Shown here piece after piece: positions 53,231 through 61,934 of a DNA stretch of 64,000 nt. Numbering within the stretch: the first letter of the stretch is position 1; each line of letters starts with the position of its first letter. Where the stretch lies: positions 1 through 64,000 of the forward strand of contig JAOAPR010000012.1 in the NCBI GenBank assembly GCA_025463005.1, in the 5' to 3' direction. The DNA comes from Bryobacterales bacterium (GTDB lineage Bacteria > Acidobacteriota > Terriglobia > Bryobacterales > Bryobacteraceae). The translations under genes and the position numbers were made by a program. Below the pieces are notes generated by a model. That model worked only from the letters and a program-made list of their open reading frames with translations, had not been told where the DNA came from and did no database searches.

Positions 53231-53832
53231 GCGGACGCTCCCGGGGCATCCTTAAGAGGCAAGACCGCGCTTGTCGTAACCGTCATCACCTCAGATTGCG
53301 CCGGATGGACGTCAAAGCGCCAACCGAGCTGGGCGTCATAGTCGCTGATCACGGTTAACAGGCCCAGACAGGACGTGGCGGACTCGTTGCACCTCGCGCT
53401 TTCTTCCTGTTGCCGCAAGAGCAGATCGCCCGCATCTCCTTCGAGGAGCCGCTCAACGAACGTTTTGTAACGCTGTGCCTGCCCCAGGCTGATGCCGTTG
53501 CTGACGCTGACCGTAATGCGGTCGCTGGTGAGCTCCAGATGGATTCCGATCGGGATATCGACGTCGCGTTCGTGATATTTCATCGCATTCTCCAGCAGCT
53601 CGTTGGCGATGTATGTCACGGCGTGCCGAATCTCCTTCTGCCGGCTCTCGGCAGCCGCCACGCTGCCCTTGGTAGGAAGGAATGTAGTCACGTAATCGCC
53701 GAGAAAATCCGCGGACAAGCCGTTGTTGCGCCAGCGGGTGCGCAACGGGGCACTCAGCGGGGAGAAAGCCAGCGTCAGGTATTCACACTTGCCGGCTCGT
53801 TCTGCGTAGTTGCCCAGGGTCTGGCTGGTCAT
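53227..53832 (-). CDS. HATPase-like regulator (slr1658-type)
   Basis: 201 residues. RHAVTYIANELLENAMKYHE is the N-box helix of a GHKL-type ATPase (E-N pair), and VSVSNGISLGQAQRYK follows where the G1 box would be. The G1 Asp-rich motif is altered (SNG rather than DxGxG), so ATP binding may be weak or absent. This fits a family of cyanobacterial-type regulators named after slr1658, here recognised from memory. It lies 2 bases after the GGDEF gene and is coupled to the STAS gene. Confidence 0.75.
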   Translation of the reverse strand: MTSQTLGNYAERAGKCEYLTLAFSPLSAPLRTRWRNNGLSADFLGDYVTTFLPTKGSVAAAESRQKEIRHAVTYIANELLENAMKYHERDVDIPIGIHLELTSDRITVSVSNGISLGQAQRYKTFVERLLEGDAGDLLLRQQEESARCNESATSCLGLLTVISDYDAQLGWRFDVHPAQSEVMTVTTSAVLPLKDAPGASA

Positions 53833-53834
53833 GA

Positions 53835-54500
53835 CTATCCCGGATTCTCATCGACCAGATGGCTCACCTGGTTTCGCCCGTGATTTTTTGCCGCGTAAAG
53901 ATTTCGGTCCGCCTCCTCAATGAGCGTGCGTGCGTGTGCACCGTCCTTTGTGTGAGGCGTCCTGCAGCCCACGCCGATGCTCAAAGTAACCTGACCGCAA
54001 ACCGGAGACGCCGCGTGGGGAATGGCGGCGGCGGCGACGGCCGCGCGTACTCGTTCAGCCACGATCACAGCTCCTGCGCGATCGGTATGCGGCAGCACAA
54101 TTGCAAACTCTTCGCCTCCGTAGCGGGCGACCAGGTCGGCGGTGCGAAAGCCCTGGCTTATCGCTTTCGCCACACTCTTCAGACACTCATCGCCGGCTTG
54201 ATGACCGAAGGTGTCGTTGTAGAGCTTGAAATGATCCACATCACAAATCAGGAGCGAAAGGGGTTGTTGCAGCCGAAGATGGCGGGCCCACTCATTCAAT
54301 AAATATTCATCGAACCGGCGCCGGTTGGCGATCTGCGTAAGGCCGTCGATGCGGGCTTTTTTGCCTTCCTCGGCCGAGTCGTCGCCCTGATCGATCAGAA
54401 TCTGGACCAGGATTTCGAGGTCGTGCTTCTCGATCTGTAGCCGGCTTAGTTCCGCGCGGAGACGGTCGAGTTCGTTCTGCTCGGCAGTACTGGTGATCAT
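53835..54500 (-). CDS. GGDEF diguanylate cyclase with coiled-coil N-terminus
   Basis: 221 residues, cytoplasmic. An N-terminal coiled coil (~1-45: EQNELDRLRAELSRLQIEKHDLE) precedes a complete GGDEF domain: DGLTQIANRRRFDEYL, CDVDHFKLYNDTFGH, catalytic GGEEF at 128-132, and an inhibitory I-site RTAD (119-122) exactly five residues before it. It should make cyclic di-GMP with product inhibition. Dimerisation through the coiled coil is likely. Encoded 9 bases after the SpoIIE phosphatase and 2 before the HATPase-like gene. Confidence 0.95.
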   Translation of the reverse strand: MITSTAEQNELDRLRAELSRLQIEKHDLEILVQILIDQGDDSAEEGKKARIDGLTQIANRRRFDEYLLNEWARHLRLQQPLSLLICDVDHFKLYNDTFGHQAGDECLKSVAKAISQGFRTADLVARYGGEEFAIVLPHTDRAGAVIVAERVRAAVAAAAIPHAASPVCGQVTLSIGVGCRTPHTKDGAHARTLIEEADRNLYAAKNHGRNQVSHLVDENPG

Positions 54501-54509
54501 TTCCTCACC

Positions 54510-55937
54510 CTAGGCAGGCTTGATAACAAGCAGGCTGATGTCATCGAGTAACTGCTGTCCTCCGACGTACTCGTGAAGGCTGCTCAACACGGCCTCACGG
54601 ATCGCCTCTGCCGGTTGCCGGTGGCTGATTCTCACCGCTTCTGACAGCCGTTCAATCCCAAATGTGACGCCGGCGCAATTCATCGCCTCCGTAATGCCGT
54701 CCGTGTAAGCGACCATCACGTCGCCGGCCCCTAAAGGAACCTGTGCTTCACAAATGAAACCGGAGATATCCTCCACCAACCCCAGTGGAAAACCAAGATT
54801 AAGGGTGTCGTGTCTTTCGAGGACGCCGTTGCCGCGGACCACCAGAACCTCTTCATGCTGCCCGCAGATCGTGACGAGTCTGTCCTGATAATGAAGCAGG
54901 CTGAACGTGAGGTTGCGATCGCAGTTCATGCGACGAGCGTTACTGTAGATCACACGGTTAAGAATGTCCAGGAACTTTCGGCTATCGTAAGGTCCACTCG
55001 CCAACAGGGTTCGTACCGCGGTCTGGACCATCAGGGCGATAACCCCGCTTTCGAGACCGTGGCCGGTAACGTCGCCGATGCCGAAGAAAACTCCTCCGTC
55101 CTGGGAGACGACGTCATAGTAGTCGCCCCCGACCTCAGCCGCCGGTTCCATAACACCGGAGATATCCAGGGTCGCAACCTTGCGCAGATCTTCGTCGCGA
55201 GGCAGCATCATCTGCTGAAGGCGTTGGGTCACCTCGAGTTCAGCGCTCATTCGGGTGTTTTCCCGTTTCAGTTGGTCGTTGAGTCTCTTGATTTCCGCAA
55301 GAAACTCGCTCTTGGCCCGGCTGGCCTCCGCCGTCACGTAGTTGGTTTCGATCGCTTCATGTAAGCAACGCGAAGCGATCTCTTGTGCTTGCTTGCGCTC
55401 TGTGATATCCGTCATCACTCCGATAAGTTCCTTCGTTTCTCTGTTGCCGGCAACTAGACGAACCGAGGTTCTTAACCAGACGACTCTCCCATCGGCTGCG
55501 ATCATCCTATGCTCAAAGCGCTGGGGCCCTTGGTTTTCAGCGGCCGCCTTACAGCATGACGCCGCTAGTTGGCGATCTTCCGGATGAAGATGATCGTTCC
55601 AAAAGGCCGGCGTGCTCATCCATGTCCCGGTCGGATAGCCGAGGAGACCTTCTGCTTCCTGATTGATATAGCTGAATTGAGTGCAATCAATGCCGCCTCG
55701 CCACAAGATGACTTGAACCGATTCCGCCAGTTGCCGGTAGCGTTGCTCACTCAGTTGCAGTTCCAAGGATTGCTCCGAGATTCGGCGGTCGACGACTAAT
55801 ATCACTACAGCTAGAGCGAGAATCACCAACGTGACGCCGCCGATGCCGGTTAGGTCCACTGCCAGCCTCGCAGAGCTGCCTCTAAGAGCATTGTGTTTGC
55901 TATTCCCACTAGCCGCACTAATCGACGTTAAATACAA
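54510..55937 (-). CDS. PAS-sensor SpoIIE/PP2C-type serine phosphatase
   Basis: 475 residues from a TTG at 55937; GTG 55856 with GAGG upstream is an alternative start. A membrane segment (~30-50, GGVTLVILALAVVILVV) is followed by a PAS domain (~60-185, QLAESVQVILWRGG to VMTDITERKQ), a coiled-coil linker and the SpoIIE phosphatase (~240-475) with metal-site residues in GGDYYDVV, FFGIGDVTGHGLESG and VAYTDGITEAMN. It should dephosphorylate an STAS protein, probably the one at the end of this operon, in response to the PAS signal. Confidence 0.93.
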   Translation of the reverse strand: MYLTSISAASGNSKHNALRGSSARLAVDLTGIGGVTLVILALAVVILVVDRRISEQSLELQLSEQRYRQLAESVQVILWRGGIDCTQFSYINQEAEGLLGYPTGTWMSTPAFWNDHLHPEDRQLAASCCKAAAENQGPQRFEHRMIAADGRVVWLRTSVRLVAGNRETKELIGVMTDITERKQAQEIASRCLHEAIETNYVTAEASRAKSEFLAEIKRLNDQLKRENTRMSAELEVTQRLQQMMLPRDEDLRKVATLDISGVMEPAAEVGGDYYDVVSQDGGVFFGIGDVTGHGLESGVIALMVQTAVRTLLASGPYDSRKFLDILNRVIYSNARRMNCDRNLTFSLLHYQDRLVTICGQHEEVLVVRGNGVLERHDTLNLGFPLGLVEDISGFICEAQVPLGAGDVMVAYTDGITEAMNCAGVTFGIERLSEAVRISHRQPAEAIREAVLSSLHEYVGGQQLLDDISLLVIKPA

Positions 55938-56000
55938 ACCGCAACATTGCCCTGCGGTGCGTAATGGGGTAAGACCGTTATGAAAGGTGCGACTGAACGC

Positions 56001-56654
56001 TTAACGCGGCAGGTATTCGCGCAGCATTGGGTAAAGATTACGAGCGAATTCCACGGCGACAGCGGTGGCTGCTTCGTCGCCTCCACTGGCCGGCCATGCA
56101 GTCACGCGAACCAGCGCCGTATCCGTGCGCTTATCCCGCAACGCGTCGGCCGCGAGCCAGAACTTTGCAGCCCACTCGCCCGCGATCACACGCCGGGGCG
56201 TCTGATACCAGTACAGGACTACGGCGCTCTGCAGGTCCTTGTCGACTACATAGCGGTTGACGGTGATGGGGCCTGCCGTGGTGTCGACTGTGATCTCGTC
56301 AATGATCCTGGGCGTCCAGCCCCCGCTCGGTAAGCACACTTTAGGTGAGTGCGGCTGTCGAGCTCCCCCTTGCTGCGTCTGGAACCAGGCCACCAGCAAA
56401 CTCGCGAACGAGAGCTTGGGGATTTCGACATAGGTCTGGCTCACTAAACGGTCGGCGCCGAGTTCCTTTTGAACCTCCGACTCGATCGGATCGCCACGGA
56501 ACAGCCTCCATTGGCCAAAGGCGGCTGGAAAACGGTCGGGAGCGGGAAGCGGCGGGCGATGCTCACCTTGTAAGCCGGCCTGAATCACGAGAACCTGAGC
56601 GCACAGAAAAAGCGGAACCAGAGCGCTACGCCATTTAGGGTCGGTAATAAACAT
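56001..56654 (-). CDS. epsI: Exosortase-associated EpsI-family protein
   Basis: 217 residues. An N-terminal membrane segment (~10-27) precedes the EpsI core, with the family mark HSPKVCLPSGGW (Cys and His) at ~121-132 and LYWYQTPRRVIAGEWAAKFW near the C-terminus. In many exosortase systems this domain is fused to the exosortase; here it is separate and overlaps the exosortase gene by 20 bases. It probably assists substrate processing or polysaccharide export. Confidence 0.9.
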   Translation of the reverse strand: MFITDPKWRSALVPLFLCAQVLVIQAGLQGEHRPPLPAPDRFPAAFGQWRLFRGDPIESEVQKELGADRLVSQTYVEIPKLSFASLLVAWFQTQQGGARQPHSPKVCLPSGGWTPRIIDEITVDTTAGPITVNRYVVDKDLQSAVVLYWYQTPRRVIAGEWAAKFWLAADALRDKRTDTALVRVTAWPASGGDEAATAVAVEFARNLYPMLREYLPR

Positions 56655-57450
56655 ACACCCTGTTGAACAGTCGGCGGAAAAGCATCAAGGTGACCAGGCA
56701 GAGGACAAAAATGAACCAGCCTGCGACGGCGTGAGGAACACCCGCTTCGAGCGAAGGCAGCCAGCCCGCTGCTGCCACTCTTGCGCCGTTCGCAACAATC
56801 GCGATCGGTACGGCCGCGCCCAGCAGCGCCAAGCGCATCCAGGGCTTCGAATCGGACAGGTACGCGAATACCACCGCCATGAAACCGAGCGAAAGCAAGT
56901 AGCGGATGCCGTTACAGGCTTCGACTACGGCGACCCGGTGACCACCGACGTCGAGGATATTCCCTTCGCGGATGACGCCGATCCCCGCGAATGTCAGAAT
57001 GCCCGCGGCGATCCGGCTGGCTAACAGTTGCAGGGGCAGCGTCACCTGGTTGTAGACGACTGCAAGCTTAGGCAGCATAAAGACGGCCAATACGAGTGGA
57101 AAAGCCAGCGCTCGAAGCCACGGAAAACCACCCAGGCAAAGCACGGCGCCGGCGATCGATAGCAGAAATCCGACAGAGCCCGCGAATAGACCTACCCCCA
57201 GCACGCCTGCGAATTGCAGGCCGGCTGCGGATGCCAGAAGCGCAAATCCCCACGCGTTCGGTTCAGGCTGAAGCGTCCGCCAGCGCTCGCGCTCCCTCCA
57301 GACGATCCACAGGATGACGATGGGAACCAAAAAACCATGCGACATGTCCTCGTCGCTTGACCACTGCTCAACCATTCCTCGAAGGGTTGGAGCATAGCAG
57401 GACACCAGTGCGACTGCTGTCAGAACGATAACACCTTGCCGCACGGACAT
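56635..57450 (-). CDS. xrt: Exosortase
   Basis: ATG 57450 (MSVRQGV) is preferred: it leaves a 19-base gap after the DUF3494 gene, whereas the longer start would overlap it. 271 residues with about eight membrane helices. The cysteine transpeptidase triad is visible: C179 in VVEACNGIRYL, R224 in ANGARVAAAG, H240 in GVPHAVAGW. DEDMSHGFLVPIVI is the N-terminal family motif. It cleaves and sorts proteins carrying C-terminal PEP-CTERM-type signals; two candidate substrates are in this window, one in the same operon. Confidence 0.94.
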   Translation of the reverse strand: MSVRQGVIVLTAVALVSCYAPTLRGMVEQWSSDEDMSHGFLVPIVILWIVWRERERWRTLQPEPNAWGFALLASAAGLQFAGVLGVGLFAGSVGFLLSIAGAVLCLGGFPWLRALAFPLVLAVFMLPKLAVVYNQVTLPLQLLASRIAAGILTFAGIGVIREGNILDVGGHRVAVVEACNGIRYLLSLGFMAVVFAYLSDSKPWMRLALLGAAVPIAIVANGARVAAAGWLPSLEAGVPHAVAGWFIFVLCLVTLMLFRRLFNRVYVYYRP

Positions 57451-57469
57451 TTCGAAAAAAATGCGACGC

Positions 57470-58297
57470 TTAATTTGTTCTGAACGGCCGAAATAGCCGT
57501 TTACGCCCCTGGTAAATCCCGAGGCCAAGGAGTGCCGTCGTAACCAAAATCAGCGACGAGGGCGCAGGTGTGACGAGCGGAGGCGGCGGACCGCCGGGGC
57601 CTGCCGGGGTGTTGATTGAATTGCTGAGCAAGGTAACTGCGCCGGTCCTGGCCAAGGCTCTTCCTTGAATGGTTGCGCCGGTGCCGAACGAAATCGACGC
57701 GAGAGCCAGGATGTTGCCGGCAAACGTAGACGTCGTTCCAAGAGTCGCCGAACTTCCGATCTGCCAAAACACGTTCGAAGCCTGGGCGCCGTTTTGGAGC
57801 AAGACCACACTATTGGTTGCGGTAGTGAGCCCGCTGGCGATCTGGAAAATGAATTGGGCATTTGGGTTGCCCTGGGCGTCGAGAATCAGAGTACCTGTTA
57901 TTCCGAGTGTGGAGCTGGAAGTATAGACGCCCGGGAAAAGAGTTTGGCCGCCCAAATCCCCAGCCTTCGTGGCAGTGGACGCTGCCGCAGCAGCAGCGTT
58001 ATACGCCGCCGTCAACTCACTTTGGGCTTGCGCCGCGAACGGACCGGCTGAATATATCGTCCCGCTCACTAATCCAGGCCCGCCAGGCGCAATTGCGGCA
58101 AATCCAGTAATGGCTGTGCCTGGACTTACTCCAAGATTCCCAAGAACCACGGTAGGACCACTGTTAGTAACAGTCGAGCCGGCCAGAACGCCGAAAGTTC
58201 CAACGGTCGGGCCAAGGGCGATTTGAGCGTTCAGGCAAACAGAAAGCGTCGACCACAAGAGGAGCACGGCTATTTTTTTCAAAAGCCCACCTTTCAT
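57470..58297 (-). CDS. DUF3494 ice-binding-like exported protein with PEP-CTERM-like tail
   Basis: 275 residues with a signal peptide (~1-24, CLNAQ). The DUF3494 fold is shown by FGVLAGSTVTNSGPTVVLGNLGVSPGTAITGF (~35-66, quoted in part), FPGVYTSSSTLGITGTLILD and AGNILALASISFGTGATIQGRAL; this family includes ice-binding adhesins. The tail has PAPSS at 244-248, a hydrophobic helix (~249-262) and RKRLFRPFR, the layout of an exosortase sorting signal with PAP in place of PEP. The exosortase gene follows 19 bases after the stop, suggesting a dedicated enzyme-substrate operon. Whether it binds ice or is a general adhesin is unknown. Confidence 0.88.
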   Translation of the reverse strand: MKGGLLKKIAVLLLWSTLSVCLNAQIALGPTVGTFGVLAGSTVTNSGPTVVLGNLGVSPGTAITGFAAIAPGGPGLVSGTIYSAGPFAAQAQSELTAAYNAAAAAASTATKAGDLGGQTLFPGVYTSSSTLGITGTLILDAQGNPNAQFIFQIASGLTTATNSVVLLQNGAQASNVFWQIGSSATLGTTSTFAGNILALASISFGTGATIQGRALARTGAVTLLSNSINTPAGPGGPPPPLVTPAPSSLILVTTALLGLGIYQGRKRLFRPFRTN

Positions 58298-58326
58298 CCG
58301 GAGTTTGTTCAGAACTCGCGGATGAA

Positions 58327-58355
58327 ATTATATAACGATTCCGGATTATTATCTA
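58327..58355 (-). promoter_or_regulatory. Putative promoter of the DUF3494-exosortase-EpsI operon
   Basis: On the minus strand a perfect TATAAT (58332 down to 58327) is preceded, after 17 bases, by TAGATA (58355-58350), four of six consensus -35 bases. The leader would be about 23 bases. An imperfect C4/G6 inverted repeat overlaps the -35 side (58354-58380). Confidence 0.45.
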
Positions 58356-58400
58356 TCCCCTCTTTTTAAATGGGGGGTATATTCGGTTTGTGTGCGAAAT

Positions 58401-58880
58401 TCAGCCGCTGTCTCGGACCGGCTCGGATCCAGCCGGAAAGAACTCCATGGCGGCGGAGTTGAGGCAGTAGCGTTGGCGAGTGGGAGGAGGTCCGTCAGGG
58501 AAAACGTGTCCCAAGTGGGCATCGCAGCGCCGGCAGCGGATCTCGGTGCGGACCATTCCGTGGCCCACGTCCTGTATGGCGCGGATGTGGTCCGGATCGA
58601 ACGCCTCAAAAAAGCTCGGCCATCCCGTGCCGGATTCGAATTTGGCGGTTGATCGAAACAGGGGTAAGCCGCACAGGCGGCAACCGTAAACACCATCCTG
58701 CTTGTTGTCGAGAAGACCTCCGCAAAAGGGCGGCTCCGTGCCGTGATCGAGCAACACCCGCCGTTCTTCGGCGCTCAGTCTCTTGGCCAGGCGATCCCGG
58801 TCGGCGTCGCTGAGCGCGTCCAGTTTGTAGCCTGATTTTGAAAGCGTCGGCGTGGACTTGGTGGTCGGCTCGGTTTCCAT
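58401..58880 (-). CDS. msrB: Peptide-methionine (R)-S-oxide reductase
   Basis: 159 residues. Zinc ligands C67/C70 (GCRLCG) and C116/C119 (RCRRCD), catalytic C139 in [11 protein letters not shown], and the substrate block [15 protein letters not shown] are all present. It reduces methionine R-sulfoxide in proteins. There is no signal peptide, so it is cytoplasmic. A candidate recycling Cys is C53. Confidence 0.97.
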   Translation of the reverse strand: METEPTTKSTPTLSKSGYKLDALSDADRDRLAKRLSAEERRVLLDHGTEPPFCGGLLDNKQDGVYGCRLCGLPLFRSTAKFESGTGWPSFFEAFDPDHIRAIQDVGHGMVRTEIRCRRCDAHLGHVFPDGPPPTRQRYCLNSAAMEFFPAGSEPVRDSG

Positions 58881-58920
58881 GACGTCTTTATTGTCTCACC
58901 GGACTGCGCCCTGAAATTGT

Positions 58921-58951
58921 TTGTTCTAATGTTAACGACTTCGCTTATACT
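58921..58951 (+). promoter_or_regulatory. Possible promoter of the lectin-like PEP-CTERM gene
   Basis: TTGTTC (58921-58926) and TATACT (58946-58951) are spaced by 19 bases, longer than the optimum. They lie 17 bases before ATG 58969 in an AT-rich stretch. Confidence 0.25.
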
Positions 58952-58968
58952 GTTTAACGCAGAAACCT

Positions 58969-59907
58969 ATGAGGCCTCGGAGGGCTCCCATGGTCCCACG
59001 CTGGGTAGTGACAGGACGACTGGTCGTGTGCTTGTTTGCAGCCGCGCCCGCCGTACGTGCAAATCCGATTACGCTTTCGACGCTCGAATTAGTGGGAACA
59101 GCGCAGCTACTGTCTCCGACGGTTTTGCGGCTGACCCCCAACTTTGAGACGAATCCGACGGGTGATCCGCCGGCGGGTGCGGCGTGGACCCATGCTTTGT
59201 TCAATGTCGCCGATCCGTTTGCAGTGAGTTTCGGCTTCCGCATGTCTGATCCCACCGGGCAACCTGATCCTGCCGACGGCAGCGCCGGCGATGGTATCGC
59301 TTTCGTGATTCAAAACGATTTCCGCGGCACCAGCGCCATCGGGCGCGGAGCAGGCGGGATGGGCTTCATGGGGATCTTCGACAGCGTCGCCGTAATGTTC
59401 GACACCTATCAGAACAACTATGCCTACGGCGACCCGAACGGGAACTACATCGCGGTGAACACCCGCGGCACCGATTTCAACGTGCCCCATCATTTCTGTA
59501 CGGATGGGCAATTGACCACTAATCCGCAGCTTCCTCCGGACCTTCCCGGCGTCACCTGCACCAGCAACCCTACTCTGGGTATGACCGGCGTGCTCTCGCC
59601 TCTGCTGGACGACGGGGCCATCCACCACGCACTGATTTTTTACAGCCCGGGAACCCTGACCGTGTACCTGGATTCGGTTCCCGTCCTGACGGTCGCTCTG
59701 AACCTGGCCAATGTGCTTTCTCTCCAAAATGGGACCAGCGCCTACCTGGGCTTCACGGCGGGCACGCGCTTCTCCTATCAAAACCAGGACATCCTGGATT
59801 TCTCGTTTACACCGGTTCCCGAGCCGGCAACCGCCGCGGCATGTGTAGCTGGGCTGGCGATCCTGGCTGTTCTCGGACAGAAGCGTAAGCGTTCCGCAGC
59901 GAATTAG
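58969..59907 (+). CDS. L-type lectin-like PEP-CTERM protein
   Basis: 312 residues (ATG 58990 is a shorter alternative start). A basic N-terminus leads into a signal peptide ending near VRANP. The body has the legume-lectin pattern DGIAFVIQND, GMGFMGIFDSVAVMFDTYQN, GDPNGNYIAVN and SAYLGFTAGT. The C-terminus has PEP at 284-286, a hydrophobic helix and QKRKR, a canonical PEP-CTERM signal, so it is a likely exosortase substrate on the cell surface. It stands alone, between divergent msrB and a convergent barrel gene 6 bases away. Confidence 0.92.
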   Translation: MRPRRAPMVPRWVVTGRLVVCLFAAAPAVRANPITLSTLELVGTAQLLSPTVLRLTPNFETNPTGDPPAGAAWTHALFNVADPFAVSFGFRMSDPTGQPDPADGSAGDGIAFVIQNDFRGTSAIGRGAGGMGFMGIFDSVAVMFDTYQNNYAYGDPNGNYIAVNTRGTDFNVPHHFCTDGQLTTNPQLPPDLPGVTCTSNPTLGMTGVLSPLLDDGAIHHALIFYSPGTLTVYLDSVPVLTVALNLANVLSLQNGTSAYLGFTAGTRFSYQNQDILDFSFTPVPEPATAAACVAGLAILAVLGQKRKRSAAN

Positions 59908-59913
59908 CCCGAT

Positions 59914-60759
59914 TCAGAACTCGAAGAACAGACGCACCGAGCCGCCGCCTCGCCGGTACGCATCCAGTTTGTCCACGTAGTCCCCCGAAAACACCACACC
60001 TGTGTGCTTGGTGAGCCAGCGGCGATAGAAAGTGCTCAAAGAGTAGCTCATGAAGCGGACTTCGAACGGGGTCTGACCTACCAACTGGTAGAGTTCGCGA
60101 CCGCCGCCCGCAGTGACACCGACCCACTGGCGACCCTCCTGCCCATACTGTGCGGATACGAGTCCCGATGCGGAATAAAGGTCGCCAGGCTGGCTGCGGT
60201 TGATGAAAAGGTTCGCGTCGAAGACCCATTTACCGTGGTAGTACAGCGAACCCGCGCTGAAAATCTGTCCGTGCCCGGCCGCCCCCAGGTCAAAGCGCGT
60301 GTATCCGGCGCCGATCAGAAATTTCTGCTCCGGAGGGAGCTTCCAGTACCCCCGGATGTCGTAACGCCGCTGGGGAAAGTAGACGGCATTGGGATCTTTC
60401 TGCGGAGCCCAGCTAAATCCTTGAATAGTGTAAAACGATTTGCTCCAGTTGAGATAAGAGAAAAACGTGTAGTTCCACTGCGTTCCGGCGGGACGGGTCT
60501 GCCGGTCCACGGTAAATGACGGCGTGAAGTAGCGGCTTCGGTACCAGAGTTGAGCTTCTCCGCCGCTCCACGTCCCGAATCCGTTGTTCACGTGGCTGGA
60601 ATAACCGCCGAATTCGACGCGAATTGGAGAAAGGGGGTAGCTTCCCGCGCCGGAATCGGCCGTCGCACTCGAGGTCTGATCAGGTTCCGCGCCGCACGCG
60701 AAGCGAACAAGCGCCGCTCCCAGCAGCATCGGTATCAGCACACTGTGTTGCGCGATCAT
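59914..60759 (-). CDS. YaiO-like outer-membrane beta-barrel protein
   Basis: ATG 60759 forms an ATGA overlap with the preceding gene and opens a signal peptide (~1-23, RFACGAEPD), so it is preferred over a longer frame. 281 residues rich in alternating aromatic strands (YYHGKWVFDANLFINR, FMSYSLSTFYRRWL), ending in LFFEF with terminal Phe, the outer-membrane insertion signal. The pattern fits YaiO-type barrels, which accompany polysaccharide synthases. It is the last gene of the GT2 operon and may export the polymer. Confidence 0.82.
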   Translation of the reverse strand: MIAQHSVLIPMLLGAALVRFACGAEPDQTSSATADSGAGSYPLSPIRVEFGGYSSHVNNGFGTWSGGEAQLWYRSRYFTPSFTVDRQTRPAGTQWNYTFFSYLNWSKSFYTIQGFSWAPQKDPNAVYFPQRRYDIRGYWKLPPEQKFLIGAGYTRFDLGAAGHGQIFSAGSLYYHGKWVFDANLFINRSQPGDLYSASGLVSAQYGQEGRQWVGVTAGGGRELYQLVGQTPFEVRFMSYSLSTFYRRWLTKHTGVVFSGDYVDKLDAYRRGGGSVRLFFEF

Positions 60760-61934
60760 TTGCCTGATTTCCTGCCTGATTCCGCGGGAAGGTGGTGTTT
60801 GCGCCTCCAGACGTGCGCGAAGGACTGCGAGACCACCCGCACTCGCTCTCCGCTCGAAAGCTTTCCTCGCACGGTGACACCTTGCTCGACGTACAGCCAC
60901 GACCCGGCATCGACCGCCACCGGACCATAAGGCGAGGCGCCGTTCACGCCATTGCTCAGCAGAATCTCTCCATCGGCGTGAATCATTCCGGCAAATTGAA
61001 CCCCGGGTCCCACGTGCAGCGATTTTTCGGAGACCAGGTTACCTCCGCATTCAGATCCCGCTCCAATGAACAAACTGCGCGAGGCCTTGAGGTCGCGCTC
61101 GAGCAAGCTGCCCGCTGGAATCGAGCATTCGCCTTTGACCACCAACTGATCGGTCAAGTGCACAGGGGCGATCGGCTGCAGCGAGCCTGCATAAATCCAG
61201 CACTCCGGGCCGAGCGGAATTAGTTTCGCCGGATCGAAACCCATCTGGTTCAGCATTCCTGGATCGGCGTCGGTCGCGGGTGGGATCTGCAAACGCTCCT
61301 GCAGGTCCACCGGCTGCCTGCGGCCCGCGTCCAGGGCCCCCGGAGCGGTGGTGATCACGGCGGCAAAGACCGACCGTGCTTGGGCGCCTGCTTCCAGAAA
61401 GGCGGATTTTCGCGCGGTCGCGCGGGAATGAACCACGCAATTGCGTCCCAGACTTAGGTCCCCCCAACTGTCCACCCAGCGGGCGACTTCGGTTTCGGGC
61501 GCAAGCGTAAGATCCCCATCCGCGGCCACGGCCTGCAAGCGCGATCCCAGCCCGATTTTCACGTTGCCGCCCGCGTGGATTTCCCTCCTCAAATGGCCGG
61601 TGGAGCCGCAACTGAAGTCGCCCTCGATCGCCAGGATGTCATTGGATTGCGCGCGATCGAACAGCCGAAGCGCGGGGCTCACCCGGATTCGTTCGCCGTC
61701 TTTTTGGATCGTTCGCGCTCCGTCCGCCGCGGTGGTCGCGGGCAGTTCCAGCCAGGATTCGAGTTTGGTTCGAAAGGACTGGCCGAAGTAGTCTTCGCGC
61801 CGGACGTAGCTGGGATCGATATCCTCGGTTTCCTGCCCGCGGACGCGACGCCAGCAGCTGTGCGCGAAATAGAAATGGAGATAAATCAAGCCTCCCATCG
61901 CTCCGCTGAACGCCAGGAAGATCCACGGGATCAT
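60756..61934 (-). CDS. Membrane-anchored bactofilin-like (polymer-forming) protein
   Basis: ATG 61934 overlaps the glycosyltransferase stop (ATGA). 392 residues: a membrane segment at ~4-22 (WIFLAFSGAMGGLIYLHF), then repeated short beta-coil units typical of bactofilin-like right-handed beta-helices (IHAGGNVKIGLGSRL, SLFIGAGSECGGN, LHVGPGVQFAGMI, DAGSWLYVEQGVTVRGKL). It could scaffold the synthase at the membrane or form a periplasmic filament. It is coupled on both sides, to the GT2 and the barrel gene. Confidence 0.78.
   Translation of the reverse strand: MIPWIFLAFSGAMGGLIYLHFYFAHSCWRRVRGQETEDIDPSYVRREDYFGQSFRTKLESWLELPATTAADGARTIQKDGERIRVSPALRLFDRAQSNDILAIEGDFSCGSTGHLRREIHAGGNVKIGLGSRLQAVAADGDLTLAPETEVARWVDSWGDLSLGRNCVVHSRATARKSAFLEAGAQARSVFAAVITTAPGALDAGRRQPVDLQERLQIPPATDADPGMLNQMGFDPAKLIPLGPECWIYAGSLQPIAPVHLTDQLVVKGECSIPAGSLLERDLKASRSLFIGAGSECGGNLVSEKSLHVGPGVQFAGMIHADGEILLSNGVNGASPYGPVAVDAGSWLYVEQGVTVRGKLSSGERVRVVSQSFAHVWRRKHHLPAESGRKSGK

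Noticed and set aside
58354-58380. C4/G6 inverted repeat as an msrB terminator
   Set aside because: The stem is interrupted by a mismatch and no T tract follows in the msrB direction; it overlaps the promoter-like sequence of the DUF3494 gene instead.
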